A stretch of DNA of 25,500 nucleotides from Verrucomicrobia bacterium 12-59-8 (GCA_002279765.1 NCCR01000056.1:4100-29599); one strand, 5' to 3'. Counted from the stretch's first letter, positions 6,782-15,930 are shown. Program-made: numbers and translations. The notes: generated by a model from the letters alone, not told the origin.

Positions 6782-7700
6782 GCCAGATGCGCGCCGCCAG
6801 ATCTCTGCGGGAGATGAGCTTTTCCATCGCATCCAGAAACGATGGATGGCGCAGGCGGGTGAAGGACGGCATGCCATCCAAACGCTGAAAGTGATGAGCC
6901 ATGCGCCACAATGCGGGCAGAGCAAAGCGGCAGGCACGGTCATGCAGTTGCATGGCCATCTGAGACGGAAGGCCGGTGAAGGCAGCAGCGTGGCGCTCCC
7001 ACACCCGACGTCGTGCCAAGGCAGCGCGCTTTTCCCGCATGGCCTTCTGCGTCACCCCTTCGGGGTTGATGCGGTAGCGCAGCAGTGGCTCCGGCATGGT
7101 CGCTGCGAGGTGCTGGGTCAGCAGACGCATCCACAAGTCGTAGTCCTCAGACCAGTAGGGCTCCTCCGCTGTGCTATGATCCTGGTAATTGCCGGCTTGA
7201 AGAACGGCGCTGCGTTTGAAAATCACGGTGGGGTGCCAGATGCGCGGTCCCACGAGCGTGGCATGAAGCACATCGGAGGGTTTGAAGGGCAGCGTGGAAG
7301 CTCCTTCCACGACGTTGCCTGACATGTCGATGCAAACGCGGTCCGTGCCCACGAGTGCCAGGTTGGGATGCTGACGCAGGTAGGCGAGCTGTTGCTGGAA
7401 CCGGTCAGGATGGCAGATGTCATCCGCATCCATGCGGGCACACAGTTCGGTCTTTGCCACCTCCACGAGCCGTGCGAGGGAGAGTCCCAGTGACAATGGC
7501 ACCCCACGGTACACTTTGCCGGGCAGACGCGCAGGCAGCCAGCGGTCCAGGATTTCCAGAGTGCCGTCGGTGGAACCGTTGTCCCACACCAGCACCTCGA
7601 AATCACGCTGTGTCTGCTGTTCAAGCGAGGCCAGGGCTTGCTCTAAAAACTGCGCCCCGTTGAGCACCGGGATCAGCACGCTGAGTTTTTCAGAGTTCAT
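6726..7700 (-). CDS. Glycosyltransferase family 2 (GT-A fold)
   Basis: The product is 324 residues. It begins with LSVLIPVLNGAQFLEQAL, then WDNGSTDGT (nucleotide-binding Asp at about residue 40), and carries the metal-binding DxD as ARMDADD (91-93). The catalytic-base region is WSEDYDLWMRL with Glu-Asp at 185-186. This is a typical inverting GT2 enzyme adding a sugar in the cytoplasm. The C-terminal roughly 100 residues are basic and have no recognised domain. The start ATG overlaps the end of the GT4 gene (7697-8902) by four bases (ATGA), so translation is probably coupled. The 3' end overlaps the plus-strand GT4 gene. Confidence 0.92.
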   Translation of the reverse strand: MNSEKLSVLIPVLNGAQFLEQALASLEQQTQRDFEVLVWDNGSTDGTLEILDRWLPARLPGKVYRGVPLSLGLSLARLVEVAKTELCARMDADDICHPDRFQQQLAYLRQHPNLALVGTDRVCIDMSGNVVEGASTLPFKPSDVLHATLVGPRIWHPTVIFKRSAVLQAGNYQDHSTAEEPYWSEDYDLWMRLLTQHLAATMPEPLLRYRINPEGVTQKAMREKRAALARRRVWERHAAAFTGLPSQMAMQLHDRACRFALPALWRMAHHFQRLDGMPSFTRLRHPSFLDAMEKLISRRDLAARIWLKACHALRPASADGPQTL

Positions 7701-8902
7701 ACGGCGGCTCGCCTGCGGGCGAGGGCGTGATACAAGCCGGCATAATCATCCAGCGTTTTTTCCAGGGCATGATCCTGAACAATGATCTCGCGTGCAGCGG
7801 CACCCATCCGGCGTCGTTCCGGTTCGTCAGCCAGAAGTGATGCCATGGCGTGAGCCCATGCGTCCGGTCCTTCATCCACGACTTGAATCACGCCCCGATG
7901 CTCACCGAGCTGTGTTTCAGGAAAGCCCATGAAACGACGGGTGAGACAGGGCAGTCCGCTGCTCATGGCTTCCAGCAGCGCATTGGGAAAGCCCTCCTGC
8001 ATGGAAGGAAACACAAACAAGTCCGCCATCTGATACCAGCGATGGATGTCCGCCTGCTCAGGAATGTGCAGGACGCGTGGCAGGGAGCGCAGCTCCTTGA
8101 ACAAGGCACTCTGGTAAGCCTCGATCTCCTGACGCTCCTGCTCGGAGGAGATCGTGGGGCGCTGCACCGCGCCGACGAGGACGAGCCATGCGTCAGGATG
8201 ACACTCAGCCACTGCGGGCCAGGCCTGCAGCAGGCTGCGCACGCCTTTACGAGGGATCAGATGCCCTACGTAGAGGCAGACCTTCGCGCCGGGAGGCAGC
8301 ACCTTTTCCACCAAGGCGGGCAGTTCCTGGCCTGGCTCCGCAGGCTGAAAGCGCTGCGTGTCTACCCCATGTGAGATGATATGCAGGCGGCGCTCGCGCA
8401 CCCCCATTCGCCGCTGGGCCGCTGCCATCACAGGGGAGCCCACGACCACCGCATCAAACAGACGCTGCGCCAGAATTTGCAACTGGAGATTGGCCCACCG
8501 ATGCAATGCCGTGCGCCCCCAGGTCTCCGGTTCCACCATGGTGGAGACAAACATGAGCGCCCGGCCTTGGCGTTTGATCGAGAGCAGGCTGCGGAAAAGG
8601 CGACGGTCTATTTTGATGGTCTGCACCACCTGCGCTCCCGCCCTGCCCTGCGTCTGGAGATGCGCCGCTGCGGCTTGAAACAGGCGCTGATCGCGCGCTC
8701 GTGCGTCAAGCCCCACCTCCATGCGGGAGACAGCGACGAGGCCATCCACCGTTTCCTCAAGAGTCAGAGAGGGATCACTGCGGGAGGTGATCACCGAGGT
8801 GGTCACGCCACGTGTCTGCAAACCCGGCGCATAGCGGCGAAAACGCTCCGCAGCGCCCGCTAGCACGGGAGCGTAATGCGGAAATATCTGACAGACAGTC
8901 AT
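7697..8902 (-). CDS. Glycosyltransferase family 4 (GT-B fold)
   Basis: This 401-residue product has an N-terminal acceptor domain starting CQIFPHYAPVLAGAAERF, typical of GT4 enzymes. In the C-terminal domain, LYVGHLIPRKGVRSLL (about 210-225) supplies the conserved Arg-Lys. FVFPSMQEGFPNALLEAMSS carries the E-x7-E pair at Glu303 and Glu311. It should be a retaining, nucleotide-sugar-dependent transferase at the cytoplasmic face. It overlaps by four bases both the downstream GT2 gene and the upstream acyltransferase gene (8899-10044), giving a tight three-gene block. It is only distantly similar to the plus-strand GT4 at 5633-6781. Confidence 0.92.
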   Translation of the reverse strand: MTVCQIFPHYAPVLAGAAERFRRYAPGLQTRGVTTSVITSRSDPSLTLEETVDGLVAVSRMEVGLDARARDQRLFQAAAAHLQTQGRAGAQVVQTIKIDRRLFRSLLSIKRQGRALMFVSTMVEPETWGRTALHRWANLQLQILAQRLFDAVVVGSPVMAAAQRRMGVRERRLHIISHGVDTQRFQPAEPGQELPALVEKVLPPGAKVCLYVGHLIPRKGVRSLLQAWPAVAECHPDAWLVLVGAVQRPTISSEQERQEIEAYQSALFKELRSLPRVLHIPEQADIHRWYQMADLFVFPSMQEGFPNALLEAMSSGLPCLTRRFMGFPETQLGEHRGVIQVVDEGPDAWAHAMASLLADEPERRRMGAAAREIIVQDHALEKTLDDYAGLYHALARRRAAV

Positions 8903-10044
8903 TGACTAAAGCCTCGAGCATCCGGGGCATCCTTGACATTGTTAGCCTGCGGCTGAGCCACCCGCCGCCCCAATTTGATCATCGGGATTTCAACGGCATG
9001 CGCGAAAATCCAGGCAAGCGCCACTGTCACAGTCATGGCAATCAAAGCGAAGACCACAGAATTGGGCGCTGAAAATCCAGCTCCGAGTTTGAAAAATGCC
9101 AGCAGCACAGGGTAATGAAGAATAAAGATTCCATAGGACAAATCGACGTTCACTAATGAATACAGTGCGTGCATGCGTCTGCTCAAAGCCGGCCAGTAAG
9201 ACACGCAGGCGATGATCACAGCCGCGCCAGCAGCACAGAGGTAATAGCCGATCCAGACGCTCGGCAGTCGATAGCGCAGTGACATGCACGAGTACATTCC
9301 GCCTCCAGCAAGCAGCAGGCACCACCAAACGGCCGCCGGAATCTGACTCCACCATTCTTCAGGCACCCGGGCCAGCACCGCCCCCAGGCCAAAAATCCCC
9401 ATGTAGGCGGCCGTGCCGAAAATGTTGGAATACAGATAATCGCTCCCAATCGCAAAGACGACCACCATGCCCACTGCAGCCCAGGCGGGAAGACGCAGGA
9501 TGGCCCAGCCATACAGCGGAAACGCCAGCATTGAAACCTTGGACTCTGTCGTCAAAGACCAAACTGTCGGCAGAGCAAAATCTGAATTCATGCCGGGAAT
9601 CAAAAGAACAAGATGCAGCAACCATTGCTCCCAGCAGGGGCCTCTTTGCTGCAGAAATACCACGCCCCCATCTTCCACCGGGCCGTTGGCTTCATATTTG
9701 ATCCAGGTAAGCACGACAAACGCAAACAGCAGCCCGATCCAGTACAAAGGAAAGAGCCGGAACGCTCTTTTAATGATGAACTGTTTGTAGCTTTCCCAGG
9801 AAATGGGGCTGCCAGCAAGAGACTTGGTAAGCACATAACCACTGAGCACAAAAAACAGCACTACCCCGCCCTTGCCATCAAACACCCCTTTGGTAAGCCA
9901 GACCGGAAAGCCGACCCCAAAGATCCTGCGGGCATGAGTAGTCATGACCAGCAGACAGAGGACCAAACGCAAAAAATCCAAGGATTTGAGACGCTGATGA
10001 GAACTGAAATGACATGCCATTAAAGCGATGAAAGCCCAGCTCAT
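8899..10044 (-). CDS. Acyltransferase family 3 (OafA/NolL-type membrane O-acyltransferase)
   Basis: The product is 381 residues with about ten hydrophobic helices. Acyltransferase-3 landmarks are clear: an N-terminal LKSLDFLRLVLCLLVMTTH with the conserved Arg and His, FFVLSGYVL, KRAFRLFPLYW, and LSYGIFILHYPVLL near the C-terminus. These inner-membrane proteins pass acyl groups, usually acetyl, to sugars on the periplasmic side. The acceptor is presumably this locus's glycan. ATG 10042-10044 has a weak GGGTGA before it; an in-frame ATG 24 bases downstream is an alternative. It shares the signature GM-SDFALPTVW with the next gene upstream (10177-11286), so the two are tandem paralogues. Its stop overlaps the GT4 start by four bases. 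Confidence 0.92.
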   Translation of the reverse strand: MSWAFIALMACHFSSHQRLKSLDFLRLVLCLLVMTTHARRIFGVGFPVWLTKGVFDGKGGVVLFFVLSGYVLTKSLAGSPISWESYKQFIIKRAFRLFPLYWIGLLFAFVVLTWIKYEANGPVEDGGVVFLQQRGPCWEQWLLHLVLLIPGMNSDFALPTVWSLTTESKVSMLAFPLYGWAILRLPAWAAVGMVVVFAIGSDYLYSNIFGTAAYMGIFGLGAVLARVPEEWWSQIPAAVWWCLLLAGGGMYSCMSLRYRLPSVWIGYYLCAAGAAVIIACVSYWPALSRRMHALYSLVNVDLSYGIFILHYPVLLAFFKLGAGFSAPNSVVFALIAMTVTVALAWIFAHAVEIPMIKLGRRVAQPQANNVKDAPDARGFSQ

Positions 10045-10176
10045 TCACCCGCACCATTGCTATCGCGCTGTTGCGAAACAAGGCTGATTTCAACCACGCC
10101 CAAATACGCCATTCCCTCAGATTCGGTCGAAATTTAATCATTCACGTCACAAAAAATGATCGATGCTGACAGGACT

Positions 10177-11286
10177 TCATCTCTTCCTGGCGGAGCCTGA
10201 ACTGGTAAGCATTCGACCCAGATCAATGGCAGGCTTTTCAATCGTAAAATGCAGCAGCAGACCGAGTGTCACTGTCAATCCCACAGCGAGGATGAAAGCC
10301 AGGTACGGCGAGGACAGCAACATGGGACCGCCAAATTTTTTCAAGGCCACCAGCACCGGGTAGTGCAGGATGTAGATGCTGTAGGAGAGGTCCACACGCA
10401 GCAGGTGTTGCAATCGCGTCAGCAAAGAACGCATTTGCGACCAGTGGACGGTTCCCGCAATGAAGATCAGCGAACCCAAACCGCAGAGATAGTAGCCGAG
10501 CCAGATGCTTGGCATCACATAGCGCCAAGAGATGGCGGCATACAGCCCAAACCCCAGCAACACCAAGCCCCACCATGCAGCTTGATTCAGTCGCTCCCAA
10601 ACAGCGGACGGCACGCGACATAGTAAGGTGCCGAGTGCAAACATGCCGAAGAAAGCTGCCGTACCTACGACATGCTGGTCCAGCCAAGCGCTGCCAAGCA
10701 CCAATGCAGCGACCACCGCTCCCGCCAGCCAGCCAGGGCTGCGGAGGATCACCCACGCCAAGAGCGGAAAAACCATGGAGACTTTGGCTTCGGTCATCAG
10801 CGTCCACACTGTGGGCAGGGCAAAGTCGGACTTCATGCCGGGTGCCACCAGCGTGCTCTGCAGAAGCCATTGCTTCACTTGCAGGCCTTTGCCATCAAGA
10901 AACCAGGCAGGCAAACCTGTCACCTGCCCTGCCCCATGCTGTTGGACACTCCACAGCACCGCCAGGGCCAGCAGAAGCGCCGCCCAATAGACGGGATACA
11001 GACGAAAAACGCGCCGCACACCAAATTTGACGTAAGCTGCGAAGGACGGTGCCTTGCCGCCTAGGGACAGCGCCAGCACGTAGCCGCTGAGCACAAAGAA
11101 CAGCATCACAGCGGCCTTGGAATCAAACACCCCCTTCCGCAGCCACTCCGGCCAGTGCAGTTCAAAGACCAGCCGGAAGTGCTGCGCCAGCACGATGAAT
11201 GCGGCAATGACACGTAGCGCATCCAAAGCAATGATGCGCTCGTGGGTGACAGTGGACCGGGCGGTCGCAGGATCGATATTACTCAC
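10177..11286 (-). CDS. Acyltransferase family 3, tandem paralogue
   Basis: This is a 369-residue polytopic acyltransferase-3 protein. It shows ALDALRVIAAFIVLAQH, MLFFVLSGYVLAL, RRVFRLYPVYW and LSYSIYILHYPVLV in the family order. Shared blocks with the neighbour at 8899-10044 include GMKSDFALPTVWTL against GMNSDFALPTVWSL, KGVFD, GTAAFFGMFALG against GTAAYMGIFGLG, and WLGYYLCG. The two therefore probably arose by duplication and then diverged; identity looks like 35-45% by eye. It uses a GTG start (11284-11286), supported by AGGGAG seven bases upstream, one of the few good ribosome binding sites here. The 132-base gap to the next gene is unusually wide for this block and shows no clear motif. 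Confidence 0.92.
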   Translation of the reverse strand: MSNIDPATARSTVTHERIIALDALRVIAAFIVLAQHFRLVFELHWPEWLRKGVFDSKAAVMLFFVLSGYVLALSLGGKAPSFAAYVKFGVRRVFRLYPVYWAALLLALAVLWSVQQHGAGQVTGLPAWFLDGKGLQVKQWLLQSTLVAPGMKSDFALPTVWTLMTEAKVSMVFPLLAWVILRSPGWLAGAVVAALVLGSAWLDQHVVGTAAFFGMFALGTLLCRVPSAVWERLNQAAWWGLVLLGFGLYAAISWRYVMPSIWLGYYLCGLGSLIFIAGTVHWSQMRSLLTRLQHLLRVDLSYSIYILHYPVLVALKKFGGPMLLSSPYLAFILAVGLTVTLGLLLHFTIEKPAIDLGRMLTSSGSARKR

Positions 11287-11297
11287 AGGCAGGCTCC

Positions 11298-12230
11298 CTA
11301 TTCCTCCACTATGCCGTTCTTGCCAAACTGACGCAGCCGGATGTGGTACATCTCTCGGTGATGCCTCAAGTTCGACTCCAATATCAAGCCCACCATTAGC
11401 ACAACGGTGGAGATGACCATGATGCTGGCCGCGAGCACTGCACTGGGCACACGGCTCACGTAGGATGTCTGGATGAATTCATAGACCGGCAGCGCTCCAG
11501 TCAGTGCGCCAAGCAAAAAACCACAGGCGGCGATGAGTCCGAAAAACCGCATCGGCCGATAGTCGCGGAACAGGACGAGCAGCACACGGAGGATGCGCGT
11601 GCCATCGCGGAAGGTCTTGAGTTTGGAACTGGTACCATGCGCACGGTCGCCAAACGGAATCGGCAGATCAGCGGTGGAAAAGCCTTTGTCGATGGCCTGA
11701 ATGGTAAGTTCGATCTCCAGTTCAAAGCCACGTGAAAGCACGGGGGCGTTCATGTAAAATCGGCGTGAAAACAGGCGCAGGCCGGAAAAAACATCTCCCG
11801 GCTGCTGGCCAAACACGGCTCTTACAAAGGTGGCAAACATGGATGTACCCCATTGGTGCCCGGGACGGAATACATCCTGTTGTGTCTGGCGCACCCCGGT
11901 GATCATATCGACGGGAGCCTCACAGTAGCGCTCATAGAGCAGTTTCCCGCCAGCGGCCGGATAACTGCCGTCACCGTCCACCATGAGCACGAGATCGGAT
12001 TCAATGTGGGAGAGTGCAGTTGCCACAGCCTTGGCCTTGCCACGCCGCGACTCCACAAGCACGTCCGCGCCTGCGGCACGGGCGCGTTCGCTGGTGGCGT
12101 CGGTTGAGCCGTTGTCCACCACGAGGATGCGCGCATGGGGAAATGCCTGCTTGTATTCAGCCACCACACCAGTGATGGCAACTTCTTCGTTGAGGCATGG
12201 AATGAGAACAGTAAGGGAAGGAGCGGTCAT
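11298..12230 (-). CDS. GT2 polyprenyl-phosphate sugar synthase (DPM1/GtrB/ArnC-like)
   Basis: The product is 310 residues from ATG 12228-12230. The GT2 domain shows LTVLIPCLNEE (about 6-16), VVDNGSTDAT, and VDGDGSYP with the metal-binding DGD at 85-87. Two C-terminal membrane helices follow (about 226-250 and 262-285). This layout fits enzymes that move a sugar from a nucleotide donor to polyprenyl phosphate. The lipid-linked sugar is then used outside the cytoplasmic membrane by a GT-C enzyme. The start overlaps the stop of the GT-C-like gene at 12227-13924 by four bases, which supports a donor-synthase/transferase pair. An upstream in-frame start (12326) was rejected because it lies inside the neighbour and adds no conserved sequence. 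The sugar is unknown. Confidence 0.88.
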   Translation of the reverse strand: MTAPSLTVLIPCLNEEVAITGVVAEYKQAFPHARILVVDNGSTDATSERARAAGADVLVESRRGKAKAVATALSHIESDLVLMVDGDGSYPAAGGKLLYERYCEAPVDMITGVRQTQQDVFRPGHQWGTSMFATFVRAVFGQQPGDVFSGLRLFSRRFYMNAPVLSRGFELEIELTIQAIDKGFSTADLPIPFGDRAHGTSSKLKTFRDGTRILRVLLVLFRDYRPMRFFGLIAACGFLLGALTGALPVYEFIQTSYVSRVPSAVLAASIMVISTVVLMVGLILESNLRHHREMYHIRLRQFGKNGIVEE

Positions 12231-13924
12231 AGCTGGTTGGAGGGGGCGATGATCGAACCGGTATTGAGCAAGTAAACGCCAGACTGCACCTGTTTGCCAA
12301 ATTTTCTGGCATAGGTCAGCAGCCATGGCTCCGGAGTTCGTTTCAGTGTGTCGCGCAGTTGCTGATCAAAGGGGGCGAAGTGAACTCCGGGCTCCAGGTC
12401 CTGACGGTAGTACTTCTCCTCGACCACCAGCCACGAGATATTGTTCTGGTCACAGAAGGCGCGCACATCTTCGGGTTTTTTGGCGTAGAACGCCTTGAGC
12501 AGTGCCGCCTGCCTTTCCATGACCAGCTCCCGGTAGCGCGAAAAGAGCACTGCGTGCGATGACTCGTAACTAATGTAGACGCTGCGGTGGCACAGCACCG
12601 AGATAAGATCCCCCGTACGTGGAAAACATGCGATCACCTCGCCGCCACCAGTTCTCGCGAGTTGCATGTACAAAGCAGCGTATTCAGACACATCCTCCGC
12701 CCCCTTGCCGCGAATGGCAGGAGATCTGGCGGCGAGCACGAACGCCAGCAGCAGCAACGCCGCCTGCCTGACTCGTCCGGGCCGCAGTCTTCCCACAGCC
12801 GCGTCGAAGAGCACCCCCCAAGAGAGCACCCCGAGCACCGGCATGCTCCAGACTAGATACCTGGATGACTCGAACAACCGGGGCAGCAGAAACTCGGCGA
12901 GCCAGAAAGTAAGAACACCCGAGACGGCCAATGCCAGCAGCACCAGCGCTCTGTCACGACTGCGCCGCCAAAGGATAAAAATGGCAAGTACGAACCCCGC
13001 CACAGCCGACAGGGGAAACACAGCAAACACCGCTTTGGACACGCCCGCGGGCCAAGCAGCCACATGACGCAGCACCGGCTCCAGCAGCGCCTTGTCCCAG
13101 GGGATGAGCGTCCATGGCAGCATGGTGCCCAGCGGAGTCTGCGGCCAGAGCGGCACACGCCCGCCCGGACCATAGAGGGGGTCATGCTGGATCTGATCCA
13201 GCGTGACCTGCGGACCTACGAGCGGATGATAACCCAGTTCCCGGCTTTTGAGGAGCACCAGTGTGCTGCCAGCCACCACGGCCAGAATCACTGGCCAATG
13301 TGTCCGCCACTGCACTCGCACATTCCATGTGTCGCGCCAGCCTTCGCCGATCTGCCGATACAGCCAGATTATGACATACGCTGGAGACAGCAGGACAAAA
13401 GCAATGGGATACAAGGCCGCCGCCATGAACAGGCTCAGGGAGGTCAAGCCTCGTCGTCCTGTCAGTTGTCCCAGCAGAAAGCCGCAGACCAGCGGCCAGG
13501 CAAAGCTGCGGGCAAAACCGCCACTGAACCCGATCCAGGCATCGGAAACAAAAAACAACCCCAGGGTGATCCAGCCAAGGCGCGCGCCACCCAGACATTC
13601 AGCAATGCGATAAATCAGCACCCCAGTCAGAGCCAGCATCACCAATGCGATGACCTTACCCACCAGCAAAGTCGGCAGAAACAGGCGCACCGTTTCAAAC
13701 AGCGCAGCAGCGACATAAGGTTGAATGGCCTTGGCGCTGACAAGCCAGGGATCATTGGGCAGGAAACCGCTGCCTTCGCCTGCGTCCAGCCACACATGAT
13801 GTTGTGCGATGTCATCCGTAATGAGCATAGGCTGCAACAGCGTGTGTCCCTGCAGGATCAAGGCGAGAAGGCAGGATGCCCCCAGAACGAGCCAAGGCAT
13901 GGCTGAAGCAGATTTTTTCATCAT
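12227..13924 (-). CDS. Polytopic membrane protein, GT-C-like glycosyltransferase
   Basis: This 565-residue protein has an N-terminal helix and then the acidic pair Asp37-Asp38 (LITDDIAQHHVW). That is where GT-C enzymes such as ArnT and the O-mannosyltransferases carry their catalytic acidic residues in the first periplasmic loop. About eleven further helices follow up to about residue 410. A soluble C-terminal domain of roughly 150 residues holds CFPRTGDLISV and WLVVEEKYYR, an architecture also seen in ArnT-like proteins. It probably uses a polyprenyl-phosphate sugar to glycosylate an acceptor in the periplasm. Coupling to the polyprenyl-phosphate sugar synthase gene by a four-base overlap supports this. 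Family assignment is by topology and the DD motif; a Wzy-type polymerase cannot be excluded. Confidence 0.7.
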   Translation of the reverse strand: MMKKSASAMPWLVLGASCLLALILQGHTLLQPMLITDDIAQHHVWLDAGEGSGFLPNDPWLVSAKAIQPYVAAALFETVRLFLPTLLVGKVIALVMLALTGVLIYRIAECLGGARLGWITLGLFFVSDAWIGFSGGFARSFAWPLVCGFLLGQLTGRRGLTSLSLFMAAALYPIAFVLLSPAYVIIWLYRQIGEGWRDTWNVRVQWRTHWPVILAVVAGSTLVLLKSRELGYHPLVGPQVTLDQIQHDPLYGPGGRVPLWPQTPLGTMLPWTLIPWDKALLEPVLRHVAAWPAGVSKAVFAVFPLSAVAGFVLAIFILWRRSRDRALVLLALAVSGVLTFWLAEFLLPRLFESSRYLVWSMPVLGVLSWGVLFDAAVGRLRPGRVRQAALLLLAFVLAARSPAIRGKGAEDVSEYAALYMQLARTGGGEVIACFPRTGDLISVLCHRSVYISYESSHAVLFSRYRELVMERQAALLKAFYAKKPEDVRAFCDQNNISWLVVEEKYYRQDLEPGVHFAPFDQQLRDTLKRTPEPWLLTYARKFGKQVQSGVYLLNTGSIIAPSNQL

Positions 13925-13934
13925 GTAATCAGAA

Positions 13935-15032
13935 TCAGGGTGTCCGCTGAGTTGCGGAGCACTGAATCTCCGTCGAGAGCCAGCGCAGTGATTTGCACCA
14001 GCGCATTAGCGGACGCTCCCACCATTTATAAACGGCCAGACCAAACAGCACTGCCGCCGCCACCACAAGTAGCAAAAAGACATCGACCCAGAAGGGATCA
14101 TTGCCGAGCATTTGCGGTTTTACCACGCCAAAGACAGCCATCAGAACCAGGCCGTGGGATAGAAAGATGGAGTAGCTGGCGCGGCCAAGTTTCCAATGAT
14201 CCATCAACCACCAGCGCCCCGCCTCACACGAACGCTCCCACATCACAAGTCCGCCAATACCTGCGGCAAACACCGCAGCCCAGAAACATTTCTGCCAGAT
14301 GACCAGCTGGGAGACAAGCCAGAGATGCTGCCAGGAACCGGTAAACAAACCGGCAGCGGCGATACTGCACAACACCATGCCCCATTTCCGACTGCTTCTC
14401 AGCCTGGTACATTCCGCCGCCACCGCTCCGGCGGCAAACTCCAGAATGAACGGATGCGTGAGGAAGCCAACGCCCGAAATGGCCGGGCGAATACCCAGCA
14501 GCCCCCCGCCGCCACCCAGCAGAGCAGCCACCGTCAGCAGTGTCGGGAGCACCCACTGTCTCGGCAGGGCCAGGCAGGCCGCCAGAACCACCATGAAAAA
14601 AACCTCAAAGGAAAGAGTCCAGGCAGCCACGATCAGCGGAAACGAACTTTGCGGCAGCGCCAGCAGCGAAGGAAAGACCTGATAGCAATCGGCGGCCCTG
14701 CCCGGAACGAACCAGAGCAGCATCACTTTGAACAAGCTCAACGTGATGAGCAGCGGATACAGCCGCCAAAACCGCCGCTGGAGAAAGCTGCGCACGGCAT
14801 CCGGCCTGCCGGCATCCGCCCGGTGAGCGGCCCAAAGGACAAACCCACTCAGCACAAAAAAGAAATCCACCCTGAATGTACTGTGATTGAACATGCTGCC
14901 CAGCCACTCATTCGACCAGTAACGCGAAGAATGCACGCCTACGTGGTGGCACACCACCAGCACCGCAAAAATTCCGCGCATCGTTTGAATGCCATGAAGG
15001 AGCGGTCGGGCGGTGGTTTCAGTTTGAGACAT
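13935..15032 (-). CDS. Acyltransferase family 3 (third copy)
   Basis: This is a 365-residue polytopic protein with HGIQTMRGIFAVLVVCHH near the N-terminus (conserved Arg and His), VDFFFVLSGFVLW, RRFWRLYPLLI, and RASYSIFLSHGLVL towards the C-terminus. It is an inner-membrane O-acyltransferase of the OafA type, probably acetylating the glycan. It lacks the GM-SDFALPTVW signature of the tandem pair and looks like a different subfamily, with a short FNHSTFRVDFFF region typical of acetyltransferases acting on exopolysaccharide. I use ATG 15030-15032; an in-frame TTG lies 15 bases upstream. It sits ten bases downstream of nothing conserved and ten bases before the GT-C-like gene starts, in the same direction. 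Confidence 0.9.
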   Translation of the reverse strand: MSQTETTARPLLHGIQTMRGIFAVLVVCHHVGVHSSRYWSNEWLGSMFNHSTFRVDFFFVLSGFVLWAAHRADAGRPDAVRSFLQRRFWRLYPLLITLSLFKVMLLWFVPGRAADCYQVFPSLLALPQSSFPLIVAAWTLSFEVFFMVVLAACLALPRQWVLPTLLTVAALLGGGGGLLGIRPAISGVGFLTHPFILEFAAGAVAAECTRLRSSRKWGMVLCSIAAAGLFTGSWQHLWLVSQLVIWQKCFWAAVFAAGIGGLVMWERSCEAGRWWLMDHWKLGRASYSIFLSHGLVLMAVFGVVKPQMLGNDPFWVDVFLLLVVAAAVLFGLAVYKWWERPLMRWCKSLRWLSTEIQCSATQRTP

Positions 15033-15092
15033 TAATCGCACAATCAATGGTACTTACACTCTGTAGATGCAGGAATGCTGCCAAGGTCGGAG

Positions 15093-15914
15093 TTACCCTT
15101 GAAGGTTCTCCATTTCTTCCAGGGATGATTCATGCCCGGCTGACTGGTTGGCCAAAAATCCGGTCAGGTTGTCAGCATTGACCGGCATGGGCAGATGCAG
15201 CGCAGCTGTCACCCGTAACATCAGTAAAACGAGCACTGAAGGCACCCCGATCACCCAGACGCTTCGGCCAGCCTCACGTGCCGCCCCCTGTACGATGTCA
15301 CGCAGACTGCGCAGCTCTTTCTCAAACAAATTGTATTCTCTGCGTGGAGCTTCCGTGGCAGCGATCTGCAATGTTTGCTCGCACAGTTGATTGATCTCAA
15401 TCACCGGGACCCTGCCAGCACCGCCGTCCGGCAGCGGCACCAAGGGAGAGAGCCTGACAAAAGTCCGGATGCGGCCATACAGACCGCCATTGCCAAGCAC
15501 CAGCCCCGGCCGGATCACACTGACAGTGTCGATACCGAGCACCTGAGCTTCCAATGTCGATTTGGTCCTGCCATACAGCGAACAAGCATGCGGGCCGGCA
15601 GAGTAAGATGAAAACACCAACTGGCACCGCACACCGGATTGGTGAAGCCGCCGGACCGCTGCAATCGTCCCATTAAGCGTCTTTTCAGCCCCGCGTGGCC
15701 CATCAAAATCATGCGCCAGATGCAAGGCGCAGTCAGCCCCTGCGATGACCGCCTCATCCAGTGCGTCGCCAAGCGACCACGAATGACATTGCCCGGCAAA
15801 GCCGCGCACCTTGCCCGAACGGCAGAAGCAGACCACGGCATAGCCGGCGCCCTGGGCATGCCGCGCCAGATGAGAGCCGATGAACCCCGCCGCGCCGAAT
15901 ATCAAAATCTTCAT
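15093..15914 (-). CDS. NAD(P)-dependent SDR, epimerase/dehydratase family
   Basis: The product is 273 residues with an extended-SDR Rossmann start, MKILIFGAAGFIGSH (GxxGxxG at residues 7-13). Ser102/Ser103 and the catalytic YxxxK as Tyr114-GRT-Lys118 are present. Its core resembles nucleotide-sugar epimerases and reductases, but it is short, since most extended SDRs have 310-350 residues. The C-terminal part has an unusually hydrophobic stretch (WVIGVPSVLVLLML). It starts 16 bases after the flavoprotein gene (15931-17283) stops, so the two are almost certainly cotranscribed and may act in sequence on one sugar. Substrate unknown. Acting on a lipid-linked sugar is possible given the hydrophobic segment, but that is inference. 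Confidence 0.85.
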   Translation of the reverse strand: MKILIFGAAGFIGSHLARHAQGAGYAVVCFCRSGKVRGFAGQCHSWSLGDALDEAVIAGADCALHLAHDFDGPRGAEKTLNGTIAAVRRLHQSGVRCQLVFSSYSAGPHACSLYGRTKSTLEAQVLGIDTVSVIRPGLVLGNGGLYGRIRTFVRLSPLVPLPDGGAGRVPVIEINQLCEQTLQIAATEAPRREYNLFEKELRSLRDIVQGAAREAGRSVWVIGVPSVLVLLMLRVTAALHLPMPVNADNLTGFLANQSAGHESSLEEMENLQG

Positions 15915-15930
15915 GAGCAGGAACCAGCCA

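Noticed and set aside
13064..13906. 280-codon open frame on the plus strand
   Set aside because: It is antisense to the GT-C-like gene, and its product is Gln/His/Arg-rich with no recognisable domain, as expected for a shadow frame in GC-rich DNA.
14196..15035. 279-codon open frame on the plus strand
   Set aside because: It is antisense to the third acyltransferase, whose frame carries clear family motifs; the plus-strand product is low-complexity.
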